From NCBI RefSeq assembly GCF_001907195.1, contig NZ_LVWA01000003.1:186001-250000 (forward strand): a DNA stretch of 64,000 nucleotides, read 5' to 3'. A model generated the notes under the pieces. The model saw only the letters and a list, made by a program, of their open reading frames with translations, did not search any database and was not told the DNA's origin. Position numbers and translations under genes: made by a program. Origin of the DNA: Pontibacter flavimaris. Lineage in GTDB: Bacteria > Bacteroidota > Bacteroidia > Cytophagales > Hymenobacteraceae. Shown here piece by piece: positions 28,543-36,996 of this stretch; position 1 is the first letter of the stretch, and each line of letters opens with the position of its first letter.

Positions 28543-29901
28543 TTAGCTTAAGTTTTGTAATTTTTCAATCTGTTCGGCAAAGTAACTCTTTTTTTCCGGA
28601 CTTTTCAAAATGAGTTGCTCATATATTTTAATGGCTTTTTTCACTTTGCCTTGCTGCAGGAAGATGTTTGCCAGGCTCTCGGAGGCCATCCCGCGCTTTA
28701 TTTTAGAACTTTTGAGGGACAGGTCCTCCTGCGGCTCCGGTTTAAGCCTGATGTTGTTCAGCGTCTTAAGCCGCGGGTTAATCTTCAGGAACTGGTCGAT
28801 AATGTCCTGCTGCCCATGCAGCGCAGGTCCGGCCGTGTCTTCCTGCTGTACCAGGTCATGGGTTTTGCTGTACTCCAGGATCAGCTCCGGATGGAAGCCG
28901 GCAGGCTTAGGCCGCGTCAGCTCATTCTCCTCTTTCAGTTGCAGCGCCTCGCCCATACGGCTCGAGGCCATCCAGTAGCCCAACACATCCTGCCGGTACA
29001 TGTCCTCTATTGCATCAAAGGCATACTTCACCTCCGTCTCCTCAGGGGCAGTCGCCTCTTCTATGGAAGTATGAGCAGCCGCTTCCTCTGCCTCCTCGGT
29101 GCTATAGTATAGGTGGGCCGCTGCGGCCGCCTCTGCCGCTATAATACTGGCAAGGTCTTCCTCAGGCTGGTATACTTCCGGCTCCTGCTTGGCGGGTAGG
29201 GCCAGAGGGGGAGTGGGGGCTTCTGGTGCCTGGGGATCAACGTCCGGTTTCTGGGCCAGCAGGTCGGTAAAGGAGGGACTGAGGCTTTTGATCGTCAGGA
29301 GCAGGGCCAGTTCAGAGTTCAGTTTCTCCATCGGCTGCTCCAGCATATTGCCGGCCGGTAGGTCGGAAACTGTCCTCTCAGCAGCTCCTTCGTCAAGAGT
29401 AGTTTCTTCTACATCTGCTGGAGGTATACTTTGCTGCTCCTCAGCTATATTTTGCTCTGCCGATACTGCCTCAGCTGTTTCTATTTGATCATCCGCCGTG
29501 GCTATACTTGCTACAGGGCCAGTATCTTCTTCAGCGATAAATTCCTCTAAAACAGGTGTCTTATCTTGCTCTACCTCGGGTGATGCTGTAAGTGGGGCAG
29601 GAGCGATGGGCTGTGCCGTCGCATTTTTTTCTTCAACAGACGCTTCGTCGAACACCGGCTCGGCTACCGGCGAAGTATAAATGATGCGCTTGAGCAGCTG
29701 GCGGTTGGTCGCGTAGGCTGAGGCACGGCGCAGGCGCTGGGTTGAGAGCATGCTGCCTTTGTCGTAGGCTGATTTGGCTAACAACAGGTGTGCTGTCTGG
29801 CAATACGGAAAAGTGGCCGCCACCTTCTCCAGCTCTTCGGTTTGCTGGTCGGAAATGGTGGCTGCTTGCTGAATGAGTTGTAGAAAAGCCGATTTATTCA
29901 T
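28543..29901 (-). CDS. Conserved Bacteroidota hypothetical protein with C-terminal TPR-like helix pair
   Basis: 452 aa, cytoplasmic. The N-terminus (about 1-75) is a conserved helical block with FPYCQTAHLLLAKSAYD and RRASAYATNRQLL. A long acidic, low-complexity middle (about 85-300, rich in Glu/Ala/Pro) follows, then a C-terminal block whose last part (ASESLANIFLQQGKVKKAIKIYEQLIL) reads as a TPR unit. Proteins with these ends sit beside lptE and secG in many Cytophagales, which hints at an envelope-linked role. That is inference from context. No enzyme motif is seen. Confidence 0.78.
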   Translation of the reverse strand: MNKSAFLQLIQQAATISDQQTEELEKVAATFPYCQTAHLLLAKSAYDKGSMLSTQRLRRASAYATNRQLLKRIIYTSPVAEPVFDEASVEEKNATAQPIAPAPLTASPEVEQDKTPVLEEFIAEEDTGPVASIATADDQIETAEAVSAEQNIAEEQQSIPPADVEETTLDEGAAERTVSDLPAGNMLEQPMEKLNSELALLLTIKSLSPSFTDLLAQKPDVDPQAPEAPTPPLALPAKQEPEVYQPEEDLASIIAAEAAAAAHLYYSTEEAEEAAAHTSIEEATAPEETEVKYAFDAIEDMYRQDVLGYWMASSRMGEALQLKEENELTRPKPAGFHPELILEYSKTHDLVQQEDTAGPALHGQQDIIDQFLKINPRLKTLNNIRLKPEPQEDLSLKSSKIKRGMASESLANIFLQQGKVKKAIKIYEQLILKSPEKKSYFAEQIEKLQNLS

Positions 29902-29928
29902 GTGGACCTGTTTCTGTTAATAACGGCA

Positions 29929-30456
29929 TTACCAGTCTGCCACGGTTTTGTTGAACACATCCACCACCAGTTGCTCCGACATCTGCTCGATCTGCGCGGT
30001 TGAGAGCTGGGTCACATCCACGTTCTGCGGAAAATCCTGCGAAATGGTGAATGTCCTTTCGAAGTCCTTCTCCGGCTGCTTCACGTTGGCAAAGCGAATC
30101 TGCAGGCCCAGCGTCAGTCGGTTAAGGGAGGCGATGTCCTGCTGCCCCTCGCGCTGAATGGCCGCCGGCGAGTAGGTAAAGCTAACGATCTGACCGGCTA
30201 TTTGCAAGTCGCCCTCGCCCTGCACAATGGCCAGGTTGGTGTTGCGGCGGTAGTAGTCCTTCAGGTTGTCGGTTACCACCTGCGTCAGGTTAGAAGGGCC
30301 CTCGCCGGTGCTGTTTTCGATGTTCTGGATGGAGATGGTCCGGATGTCCGGCGACAGGTTGGTGCCGGTAAAAGAGTAAATGCCGCAGCCGCCGCTTACA
30401 AACAGCAGCAAAAGCAGCAGATGGCTGAGCAAACGGGTTTTAGTCTTCAATGTCAT
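29929..30456 (-). CDS. lptE: LPS-assembly lipoprotein LptE
   Basis: Lipoprotein plug of the LptD translocon that places LPS in the outer membrane; 175 aa. The signal peptide ends at lipobox S-G-G-Cys24, followed by GIYSFTGTNLSPDIRTISIQNIEN, the Bacteroidota LptE N-terminus. The rest alternates two helices and a sheet, ending VVDVFNKTVADW. The first 17 bases overlap the end of the sigma-54 activator gene upstream, so the two are tightly coupled. LptD is not in the window. Confidence 0.88.
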   Translation of the reverse strand: MTLKTKTRLLSHLLLLLLFVSGGCGIYSFTGTNLSPDIRTISIQNIENSTGEGPSNLTQVVTDNLKDYYRRNTNLAIVQGEGDLQIAGQIVSFTYSPAAIQREGQQDIASLNRLTLGLQIRFANVKQPEKDFERTFTISQDFPQNVDVTQLSTAQIEQMSEQLVVDVFNKTVADW

Positions 30457-31717
30457 ACTGCTTTAGTTTGCGGTACAGGGTGCGCTCCGAGATGCCCAGG
30501 TCCTGGGCGGCATACTTGCGCTTGTTGTTGTGCTTCTTCAGCGCCTTCAGGATCATTTCCCGCTCTTTATCCTCTAAAGATAAACTTTCTTCCTCGGTTT
30601 CGTGCGGGATGTCCTCTACTTTATCATCCTCATACTCCTGCGGCTGGCTCTGTTTGATGGGCAGGTAATAAGGCTCCGCCTGTACAGGCTCCTGCTTATA
30701 GGATCGCCCGTTGTACTGTGGCTTCTCCATGTTCTCGAACAGTTGGCTGTGCTCGCGCAGCAAATCCTCGTCCTTGGGTTGATGCGCCAGCATGTTAAAC
30801 ACCAGTTTCTTCAACTCCGACATATCACGGCGCATATCGAACAGTACCTTGTACAACAGGTCACGCTCCGAAATAGGTCCCTCTGATGCATTTTCACGGG
30901 CCAGCACGGCCGGCAGCGAGGTGCTAGTTTCGCGGGGCAGGTAGTGGCGCAGCTTCTCGGCGCCAATCTCGCGGTCGTATTCCAGCACGGAGATCTGCTC
31001 CACGATATTTTTTAGCTGGCGGATGTTACCCGGCCAGCGGTAAGCCAGCAGTTCTTTTACCGCATCGGGCGTCAGGTAGATGGCCTGCACTTTATACTTC
31101 TCCGAGAAATCGGCGGCAAATTTTCGAAACAGCAGGTGAATGTCGTCGCCGCGGTCGCGCAGGGCCGGGACAGAGATCGGCACGGTGTTGAGGCGGTAAT
31201 ACAAGTCCTCCCGGAAGATTCCCTTCTCCACGGCCTTTAGCAGGTTCACGTTCGTGGCCGCCACCACACGCACATCGGTTTTCTGTACTTTAGAGGAGCC
31301 TACCTTGATAAACTCACCATTCTCCAGCACGCGCAACAGGCGGGCCTGCGTTCCCAGGGGCATCTCACCAATCTCATCCAGGAAGATCGTGCCGCCGTCC
31401 GTTACCTCAAAGTATCCCTTGCGGGCTTCCTGAGCGCCTGTAAAAGAGCCTTTCTCATGACCAAATAATTCTGAATCGATCGTGCCCTCCGGGATGGCGC
31501 CGCAGTTGATGGCGATAAACTGGCCGTGCTTGCGCGGACTGAGCTGGTGGATGATCTTGGAAAAAGACTCCTTTCCGCTGCCGCTCTCCCCGGTAATCAG
31601 CACGGTCATCTCGGTGGGGGCCACCTGCGCCGCCACCTGGATGGCATAGTTCAGCAAGGGCGAGTTACCAATGATGCCGAAGCGCTGTTTTATACTTTGT
31701 ATATCGATCGTGCGCAT
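30440..31717 (-). CDS. Sigma-54-dependent transcriptional activator without a receiver domain
   Basis: 425-aa AAA+ enhancer-binding protein. The AAA+ domain starts almost at the N-terminus: Walker A GESGSGKE (43-50), the sigma-54 contact loop GSFTGA (90-95; GAFTGA with Ala91 replaced by Ser) and Walker B GTIFLDEIGE (Asp114-Glu115). After a charged linker (about 265-380) comes a Fis-type HTH (YAAQDLGISERTLYRKLKQYDIED). With no N-terminal sensor domain, activity must be set by amount or by a partner. The gene overlaps lptE by 17 bases, so it may govern its own envelope operon; that is inference. Confidence 0.93.
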   Translation of the reverse strand: MRTIDIQSIKQRFGIIGNSPLLNYAIQVAAQVAPTEMTVLITGESGSGKESFSKIIHQLSPRKHGQFIAINCGAIPEGTIDSELFGHEKGSFTGAQEARKGYFEVTDGGTIFLDEIGEMPLGTQARLLRVLENGEFIKVGSSKVQKTDVRVVAATNVNLLKAVEKGIFREDLYYRLNTVPISVPALRDRGDDIHLLFRKFAADFSEKYKVQAIYLTPDAVKELLAYRWPGNIRQLKNIVEQISVLEYDREIGAEKLRHYLPRETSTSLPAVLARENASEGPISERDLLYKVLFDMRRDMSELKKLVFNMLAHQPKDEDLLREHSQLFENMEKPQYNGRSYKQEPVQAEPYYLPIKQSQPQEYEDDKVEDIPHETEEESLSLEDKEREMILKALKKHNNKRKYAAQDLGISERTLYRKLKQYDIED

Positions 31718-31737
31718 TATTTAAATTTGAAGATAAG

Positions 31738-31820
31738 AAGATTTGGAAATTTGAAGATGAGGTGATGTGAAGATGTGACCTGCATTTCTCACATCCTCAC
31801 ATCACCAAAACTCCAAATCT
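31738..31820. repeat. Long imperfect inverted repeat between miaB and the sigma-54 activator gene
   Basis: The arm AGATTTGGAAATTTGAAGAT... (31739-31777) pairs imperfectly with ...TCACCAAAACTCCAAATCT (31790-31820). The near-perfect core is GGTGATGTGAAGATGTGA against TCTCACATCCTCACATCACC. It reaches into the last bases of miaB and could end its transcript. Similar words recur at 46955-47000 and 47258-47292. Confidence 0.7.
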
Positions 31821-33249
31821 AATCCACCGCCTCCCCGAAAAGTGTGCCTACTGAGCAGTCATGCACCAGCACGTTCACGTAGTCGCCTTTCCTGTAATGC
31901 TTCCTGTCGAAGATCACCACCTTGTTCTGGTCGTTACGGCCGCTCAGCTGCTCGTCTGATTTCTTGGACGGGCCCTCTACCAGCACCTTATGCACCTTGC
32001 CCACGTCGCGCTTGTTGCGCGCCAGCGAGGTTTCACGCTGCTTCTCGATGATCTCTGCCAGACGTCTTTTCTTCACCTCCAGCGGAATATCGTCTTCCAG
32101 TTTTCGGGCGGCCAGTGTGCCCGGGCGCTCCGAGTAAAAAAACATGTAGGAGTAATCGTATTGCACGTAGTCCATCAGCGAAAGCGTGTCCTGGTGCTCT
32201 TCCTCAGTTTCGGTGCAGAATCCGGCGATCATATCCGAAGAAATGCCGCAGTCCTCTCCAAGTATACTTCGGATGGCATCCACGCGGTTGATGTACCAGG
32301 CCCGGTCGTAGGTGCGGTTCATAAGTTCCAACACGCGGGAGTTGCCGCTTTGCGCCGGCAGGTGGATGTATTTACAGATGTTGTCATACTTCTTCATGGT
32401 ATGCAGCACCTCGTCGGTAATATCCTTAGGGTGGGAGGTGGAGAAGCGCACGCGCAGATCAGGAGATAGCAAAGCCACCATTTCCAGCAGCTGCGCGAAA
32501 TTCACTTTCTCTGTGCCGTCGGCTGACTCCCATTTGTAGGAGTCCACGTTCTGGCCCAGCAGCGTCACTTCCTTATAGCCCTGCGCTACCAGTGCCTCCG
32601 CCTCACGCACAATGGAATGGGCATCGCGGCTGCGCTCACGGCCGCGCGTAAACGGCACCACGCAGAACGAGCACATGTTGTCGCATCCGCGCATGATGGA
32701 GATAAAGGCACTCACGCCGTTGCTGTTCAGGCGGATCGGGTTGATGTCGGCATAGGTCTCCTCGCGCGATAGCAGCACGTTCACGGCTTTCTGGCCTCCG
32801 TCCACCTCGTTGATCAGGTTGGGCAGGTCGCGGTAGGCGTCCGGGCCTACCACCATGTCCACAATCTTCTCTTCCTCCAGCAAGGATTTTTTCAGGCGCT
32901 CAGCCATACAGCCAAGGATGCCGATCATCATCTCCGGCTTCTTCTTTTTATAGTAATTGATCTGGCCCAGGCGGTTGCGCACCGTCTGCTCGGCCTTCTC
33001 CCGGATGGAGCAGGTGTTGAGGAAAACAAGGTCAGCCTGCGCAATGTCTGCCGTGGTGTCAAATCCCTGCTCAAACATGATCGACGACACGATCTCACTG
33101 TCCGAGAAGTTCATCGCGCAGCCGTAGCTCTCGATGTACAGCTTCCGTGTTTTGCCGGTGTTGGTTTCTTTCGTTACCTGTGTATCGCAGGCAGCGGCTT
33201 GCTCCGGCGTGCGGTTATCTATAAAATCTAAGTCTATTATTGGATCCAT
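31819..33249 (-). CDS. miaB: tRNA-2-methylthio-N6-dimethylallyladenosine synthase
   Basis: Radical SAM enzyme that adds the methylthio group at C2 of i6A37 in tRNAs reading UNN codons; 476 aa. Auxiliary cluster cysteines are Cys44, Cys80 and Cys114, the radical SAM motif is Cys189-x3-Cys193-x2-Cys196 ([10 protein letters not shown]), and a C-terminal TRAM domain follows (about 410-476). All six cysteines are present. MiaE, which acts on the product, is encoded 8 kb downstream. Confidence 0.97.
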   Translation of the reverse strand: MDPIIDLDFIDNRTPEQAAACDTQVTKETNTGKTRKLYIESYGCAMNFSDSEIVSSIMFEQGFDTTADIAQADLVFLNTCSIREKAEQTVRNRLGQINYYKKKKPEMMIGILGCMAERLKKSLLEEEKIVDMVVGPDAYRDLPNLINEVDGGQKAVNVLLSREETYADINPIRLNSNGVSAFISIMRGCDNMCSFCVVPFTRGRERSRDAHSIVREAEALVAQGYKEVTLLGQNVDSYKWESADGTEKVNFAQLLEMVALLSPDLRVRFSTSHPKDITDEVLHTMKKYDNICKYIHLPAQSGNSRVLELMNRTYDRAWYINRVDAIRSILGEDCGISSDMIAGFCTETEEEHQDTLSLMDYVQYDYSYMFFYSERPGTLAARKLEDDIPLEVKKRRLAEIIEKQRETSLARNKRDVGKVHKVLVEGPSKKSDEQLSGRNDQNKVVIFDRKHYRKGDYVNVLVHDCSVGTLFGEAVD

Positions 33250-33268
33250 GGTTACTCAATTACAGCTG

Positions 33269-33276
33269 CAAATATA
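33269..33276 (-). promoter_or_regulatory. -7 promoter element of miaB
   Basis: TATATTTG on the minus strand fits TAnnTTTG, 20 bp before ATG 33249. The expected TTG box 19-21 bp upstream is not clear. Confidence 0.4.
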
Positions 33277-33329
33277 CTATAATGTTCTCAAAAGCGTGAC
33301 AGAATGGCAGAGAGAAGTGTTTAGTAATT

Positions 33330-33460
33330 AATAATGAAGAGTGAATAATGAATAATAAGTTGATTTTGAAGTAGAATCCTGTTTTTAGTTTTCTGAATAG
33401 GCCTGCCCGTTATATTATTAACAATCCCACCCAAGACATTATTCATTGCTGATTATTCAT
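33330..33460. repeat. AT-rich interrupted repeat of TAATGAATAAT-type words
   Basis: TAATTAATAATGAAGAGTGAATAATGAATAATAAG (33327-33360 region) pairs imperfectly with ATTATTCATTGCTGATTATTCATT (33438-33461), reaching the pabB stop. It looks like a large weak hairpin or a decayed dispersed repeat rather than a gene. Confidence 0.5.
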
Positions 33461-34742
33461 TAGAAAGCACCTGCAGCATCGCCTGTGCCTTCAGCAGGCA
33501 CTCGGCATACTCTTGGTTGGGATCTGAATCGTAGGTGATGGCGCTGCCCACCATAAAACTGAGGTAGCCGTTGCCGGCATTATACTGTATGCTCCGGATC
33601 ACGACGTTAAAATCGCCGTCGCCGTTAGGTTTGATGTAGCCGAAGGCGCCGGAGTAGAGCCCACGCCGGGTGTCTTCCAGCTCCTCAATCAAATGCATGG
33701 CGCTGATCTTGGGGGCGCCTGTCATACTTCCCATCGGAAAAGCGCCGATCAGCGCGTCCACCAGGTCTTTATCCGGCCTCAGTTCTCCCACCACCGTCGA
33801 GATCATCTGCGACACCTGCCGGAAGCCGTAAATCCCGAACATTTCTTCCACGTGCACGGTTCCGGTGGCGCAGGAGCGGCTCAGGTCGTTACGCACCAGG
33901 TCCACGATCATCATATTTTCGGCCAGCTCCTTTTCATCGTGCCGCAGCTGCTGCAGCAGCAATAGGTCCTCCTCCGGTGTAAGTCCCCGGCGGATGGTGC
34001 CTTTTATCGGCTGTGAGATGAGTTTTTGGCCTTCCTTTTTCAGGAAACGCTCCGGTGAGGCGCAAAGCAGGTACTTGTCGTGCAGTTTCAGGTAGCCGGA
34101 AAAGGGAGTAGGAGAAGCCTCATTCAGGGCCAGGTACAGGGGCAGTGGCTGCAGCTTCACCTGCTCGGCGTAAAACTCCATGCAATAATTCAACTCATAC
34201 ACATTGCCCTCCAGGATGTGCTGCTGCACTTGCTCCACCTGCCGGATGTGTTTTTCCTTAGATACCCGCTGCTGCAGTTTTATACCTTGCGGAGAAGCTG
34301 GGGCAGGAGTGGGCATAGCAAGTATGGATGCAAGTATAGTATCGGCGTTATCAGCTGAAGTATACATACTTATACTTGCGAAGTTAAAGTACAAGCATAC
34401 TTCCGGCTCAAAAAATGTCAACAGTGGGAAGCCCAGGTTGTCGTGGTTTTGGCTGCTCAGGCGCTCGGTCTGGTTCTTGAGGTCGTAGCCCAGGTAGCCG
34501 CAGAGCAGCGGGTGCTGCTGCAGTTGAAGGTGCAGGCTCTCATAAGCATTTTCTTCCTGCAACTGCAGCACCTCGCCACCCGAAACGGCCAGCATGTGCT
34601 CAAAACCGTTATGCGGGTAAGGGATGTCGTTGGATGTATAGTAGGCCGCCAGCGGATGGCTGTCGGCCCAGGCCAAGGCCTTCAGCCTGAACTCCGCCAT
34701 ACTTTGCGGCAAGTCTTGTAGCGGTATCTCTTTTCTGAACAT
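33453..34742 (-). CDS. pabB: Aminodeoxychorismate synthase component I (PabB-type)
   Basis: Chorismate-using enzyme of folate synthesis, 429 aa from ATG 34742 (MFRKEIPLQDLPQ). An in-frame start further up would read through the preceding gene. The key motif is PIKGTIRRG (about 243-251): its Lys marks PabB rather than TrpE, which has Ala there. Also present are ENMMIVDLVRNDLSR, PMGSMTGAPK and the C-terminal GSAITYDSDPNQEY. A variable linker at about 113-141 is packed with AAGTATR motif copies. It starts seven bases after the TPR gene's stop, so the two are one transcript. Confidence 0.9.
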   Translation of the reverse strand: MFRKEIPLQDLPQSMAEFRLKALAWADSHPLAAYYTSNDIPYPHNGFEHMLAVSGGEVLQLQEENAYESLHLQLQQHPLLCGYLGYDLKNQTERLSSQNHDNLGFPLLTFFEPEVCLYFNFASISMYTSADNADTILASILAMPTPAPASPQGIKLQQRVSKEKHIRQVEQVQQHILEGNVYELNYCMEFYAEQVKLQPLPLYLALNEASPTPFSGYLKLHDKYLLCASPERFLKKEGQKLISQPIKGTIRRGLTPEEDLLLLQQLRHDEKELAENMMIVDLVRNDLSRSCATGTVHVEEMFGIYGFRQVSQMISTVVGELRPDKDLVDALIGAFPMGSMTGAPKISAMHLIEELEDTRRGLYSGAFGYIKPNGDGDFNVVIRSIQYNAGNGYLSFMVGSAITYDSDPNQEYAECLLKAQAMLQVLSNE

Positions 34743-34749
34743 GGTAAAC

Positions 34750-36213
34750 TTACATGGCCGACAGCGCCAGTTTGGCCTTGGCGTCGATACTGTTTTTATA
34801 CGCGTGGTGCTTGTAGCTGAGCGCCTGTTTGAAGTATGACCTGGCCTTCGCGGGCTGCTGCAGCTCCTGGTAAATATATCCGGCCTGCAGGGAGGCGCTG
34901 GGGGCAAAGTATAGATCGGTGCCCTCGCTCAGGCGGATGGCCTTTTGGTAAAGCGGCAGCGCCTGCTGCAGCGAATCGGTGCCGTGGTAGATACGGGCCT
35001 TGCGGTAATAGTACTCTGCCTGCACGGCTTGGGGCGTCGCAGCACTTACCTGTAGCTGCTGCAGTTCCTGCAGCGCCTCCTGGTAGTAGCCGCCGTCGGA
35101 GTGCAGCCGCGCCTGCATCAGCGGTTTCACCAGCGGCTCCTGTTCTTGGGCAAAGCTGGCGGCGTAACGGTCTTCCTCGCTTTCTTCAACCCCTACCTGC
35201 GCAATCTGCTGGAAGTGCCATTGTGCCTGGGATTTATGATTGCTCAGCGCGTATGCGAGGTATAGTTTGTAGTTGGCCGATTTAAGGTAATGCTGCCCCC
35301 GGTGCAGCCTCAGGAACTGCCGGTTCTCCTGTATAGAACTGGGGTAATCCGCCCGGAACAAGTATAGATCAGCGGCCATGTGGTGCAGGTACGGGAATGA
35401 CAGGTATGATTTGCCTTGCGGACGACGGAGGTATACTTGCAGCGCCTCGTCGCTGGCCTGCGTTTTCTTGAGCAGGTGCATGGCCACAAACTGGAACAGC
35501 AGGTTGTCCTGCTGGCTTCGGGCCAAAGCCTTTACCTGGCCCAGCGCCTGTTTCTCCTTACCGGGCTCCGTCAGGTGCAGTATAACGGCGTGCAGCAGCC
35601 GCGCCTCCTGGTAGAAGGGGTTCTTCCTGTCCGTGGACTGCTGTAGGTTGGCCATGCCCTGGGGTATACTTCCTTTCAGACCGATGATGTTCAGGAACCA
35701 TTTATACTTGTCCGGCACCGATCCTACCAGCACCTGTAGCACCCCCAAATTCTTTTTATTCGGGAGGAAGTCGGGATACTTATCCGCGTTTTCGGTGTAC
35801 TGCAGGTAGGCCTTCCGGAAGTCCCAGGCGGCGGATAAGCGGTTGCCAAATAAGAGCTTAGACATAGCTGCCTGAAGCCTGACTTCTGCCTGGGCGTAGC
35901 GCGTCCATACTTCCTGCTGCGGCAACTCCGTTAGCTTCTCCAGCCGTTCTTCCTGCGCGGCTAACAGCTGTTCATACTTGCCCGCGTCCTGTTGCACGCA
36001 TAGCTCCAGGAAGTCGGCATAGTTGGCGAGCAGCAGGGTGCCGGCATTGTTTTGGGGCAGATGAGGGAGCAGCGTGCGGCCATGGTTCACTTTCAGTTTC
36101 AGCAGTTCCCCGTAAACAGCCTTTTGTTGCGGGGAAAAGCCAGGAGCGGCCACCAAAGTATGGCTCAGCAGCCAGCATAGCAGCAACAAAAAAAGAGGAT
36201 GGGGTTTAGCCAT
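34750..36213 (-). CDS. Secreted tetratricopeptide-repeat protein
   Basis: 487 aa from ATG 36213, which opens a clean signal peptide (MAKPHPLFLLLLCWLLSHTLVAA); an upstream in-frame TTG at 36249 is much weaker. The mature protein is all-helical with Gln/Leu-rich TPR-like pairs, clearest at the C-terminus (YYRKARIYHGTDSLQQALPLYQKAI, LQAGYIYQELQQPAKARSYFKQAL). It is probably periplasmic and mediates protein contacts. Its first codons lie inside the terminator hairpin of the upstream gene, which is unusual. pabB follows after seven bases. Confidence 0.82.
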   Translation of the reverse strand: MAKPHPLFLLLLCWLLSHTLVAAPGFSPQQKAVYGELLKLKVNHGRTLLPHLPQNNAGTLLLANYADFLELCVQQDAGKYEQLLAAQEERLEKLTELPQQEVWTRYAQAEVRLQAAMSKLLFGNRLSAAWDFRKAYLQYTENADKYPDFLPNKKNLGVLQVLVGSVPDKYKWFLNIIGLKGSIPQGMANLQQSTDRKNPFYQEARLLHAVILHLTEPGKEKQALGQVKALARSQQDNLLFQFVAMHLLKKTQASDEALQVYLRRPQGKSYLSFPYLHHMAADLYLFRADYPSSIQENRQFLRLHRGQHYLKSANYKLYLAYALSNHKSQAQWHFQQIAQVGVEESEEDRYAASFAQEQEPLVKPLMQARLHSDGGYYQEALQELQQLQVSAATPQAVQAEYYYRKARIYHGTDSLQQALPLYQKAIRLSEGTDLYFAPSASLQAGYIYQELQQPAKARSYFKQALSYKHHAYKNSIDAKAKLALSAM

Positions 36214-36220
36214 CCTCTTT
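36188..36220 (-). terminator. Terminator hairpin that contains the start codon of the TPR gene
   Basis: On the minus strand AAAGAGGATGG (36220-36210), a 7-nt loop and CCATCCTCTTT (36202-36192) form an 11-bp perfect stem followed by TTTT. It ends the zinc-ribbon gene's transcript. The AGAGG ribosome-binding-like sequence and ATG 36213 of the TPR gene lie in the upstream arm. Confidence 0.85.
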
Positions 36221-36261
36221 CGTTTTGTATGCAAGCGAAATACGCTCAAGATTGATACAAC

Positions 36262-36993
36262 TTAGAACACACGAAGCTCCACACCTGCCAGAATACGGCC
36301 GCAGTGCTCGCAAACGATGATCTTCTTCTGTGCCGCAATGTCAGCCTGGCGCTGTGGCGGAACCGTGTTAAAGCAACCACCGCAGGCATCACGCTTCACG
36401 GAAACCACGGCAAGGCCGTTGCGCACGTTCTTGCGGATCCGGTTGTAGGCGCTCAGCAGGCGATCTTCCACACCGGAAGCGGCAGACTGGCGATCATCCT
36501 CCAGTTTTTTCTCTTCTTCCTGGCTTTCGGCCACGATCTGCTCTAACTCCTTCTGCTTGTTCTCCAGGTCCTTGCGGCGCTCCTCGAGGCGGTGCTTAGT
36601 GTCCTCAATTTCAGAGATCTTCTGCTCGATCTGGAAATGAGCCTCTTTTATTTTTTTCTCAGAGATCTGGATCTCCAGTTTCTGCAGTTCAACTTCTTTG
36701 GTGATGGCGTCGTACTCGCGGTTGTTGCGAACGTTCTGCTGCTGCTCCTCATACTTGCGGATCAGGTTTTCGGAGTCTTTGATGGCTTGCTTGCGCTGCG
36801 CGATCGAGTCGTTCAGGCCGGCCACTTCATCATCAAACTTACGAACCCTTACCTCATAGCCCTCAATCTCATCTTCCAGATCCTGAACTTCCTCAGGCAG
36901 GTCTCCTCTAACTCTTTTAATTTCATCAAGCTGTGAATCGATGCTTTGAAGCTTTGACAGTGCTTCCAGTTTGCTGGCTACAGTACTTTCCAT
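36262..36993 (-). CDS. Coiled-coil protein with C-terminal C4 zinc ribbon
   Basis: 243 aa. A long antiparallel coiled coil (about 5-185) is followed by a zinc ribbon with CGGC...CEHC (two Cys-x2-Cys pairs, about 203-235). This is the DUF164/zf-RING_7 family (COG1579), predicted nucleic-acid or ribosome-associated proteins. The known bacterial members include CdsZ-type and hibernation-like factors, but the role here is not established. It starts three bases after the stop of the Nif3-like gene, and this pairing is common, so they are coupled. Confidence 0.88.
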   Translation of the reverse strand: MESTVASKLEALSKLQSIDSQLDEIKRVRGDLPEEVQDLEDEIEGYEVRVRKFDDEVAGLNDSIAQRKQAIKDSENLIRKYEEQQQNVRNNREYDAITKEVELQKLEIQISEKKIKEAHFQIEQKISEIEDTKHRLEERRKDLENKQKELEQIVAESQEEEKKLEDDRQSAASGVEDRLLSAYNRIRKNVRNGLAVVSVKRDACGGCFNTVPPQRQADIAAQKKIIVCEHCGRILAGVELRVF

Positions 36994-36996
36994 GTA

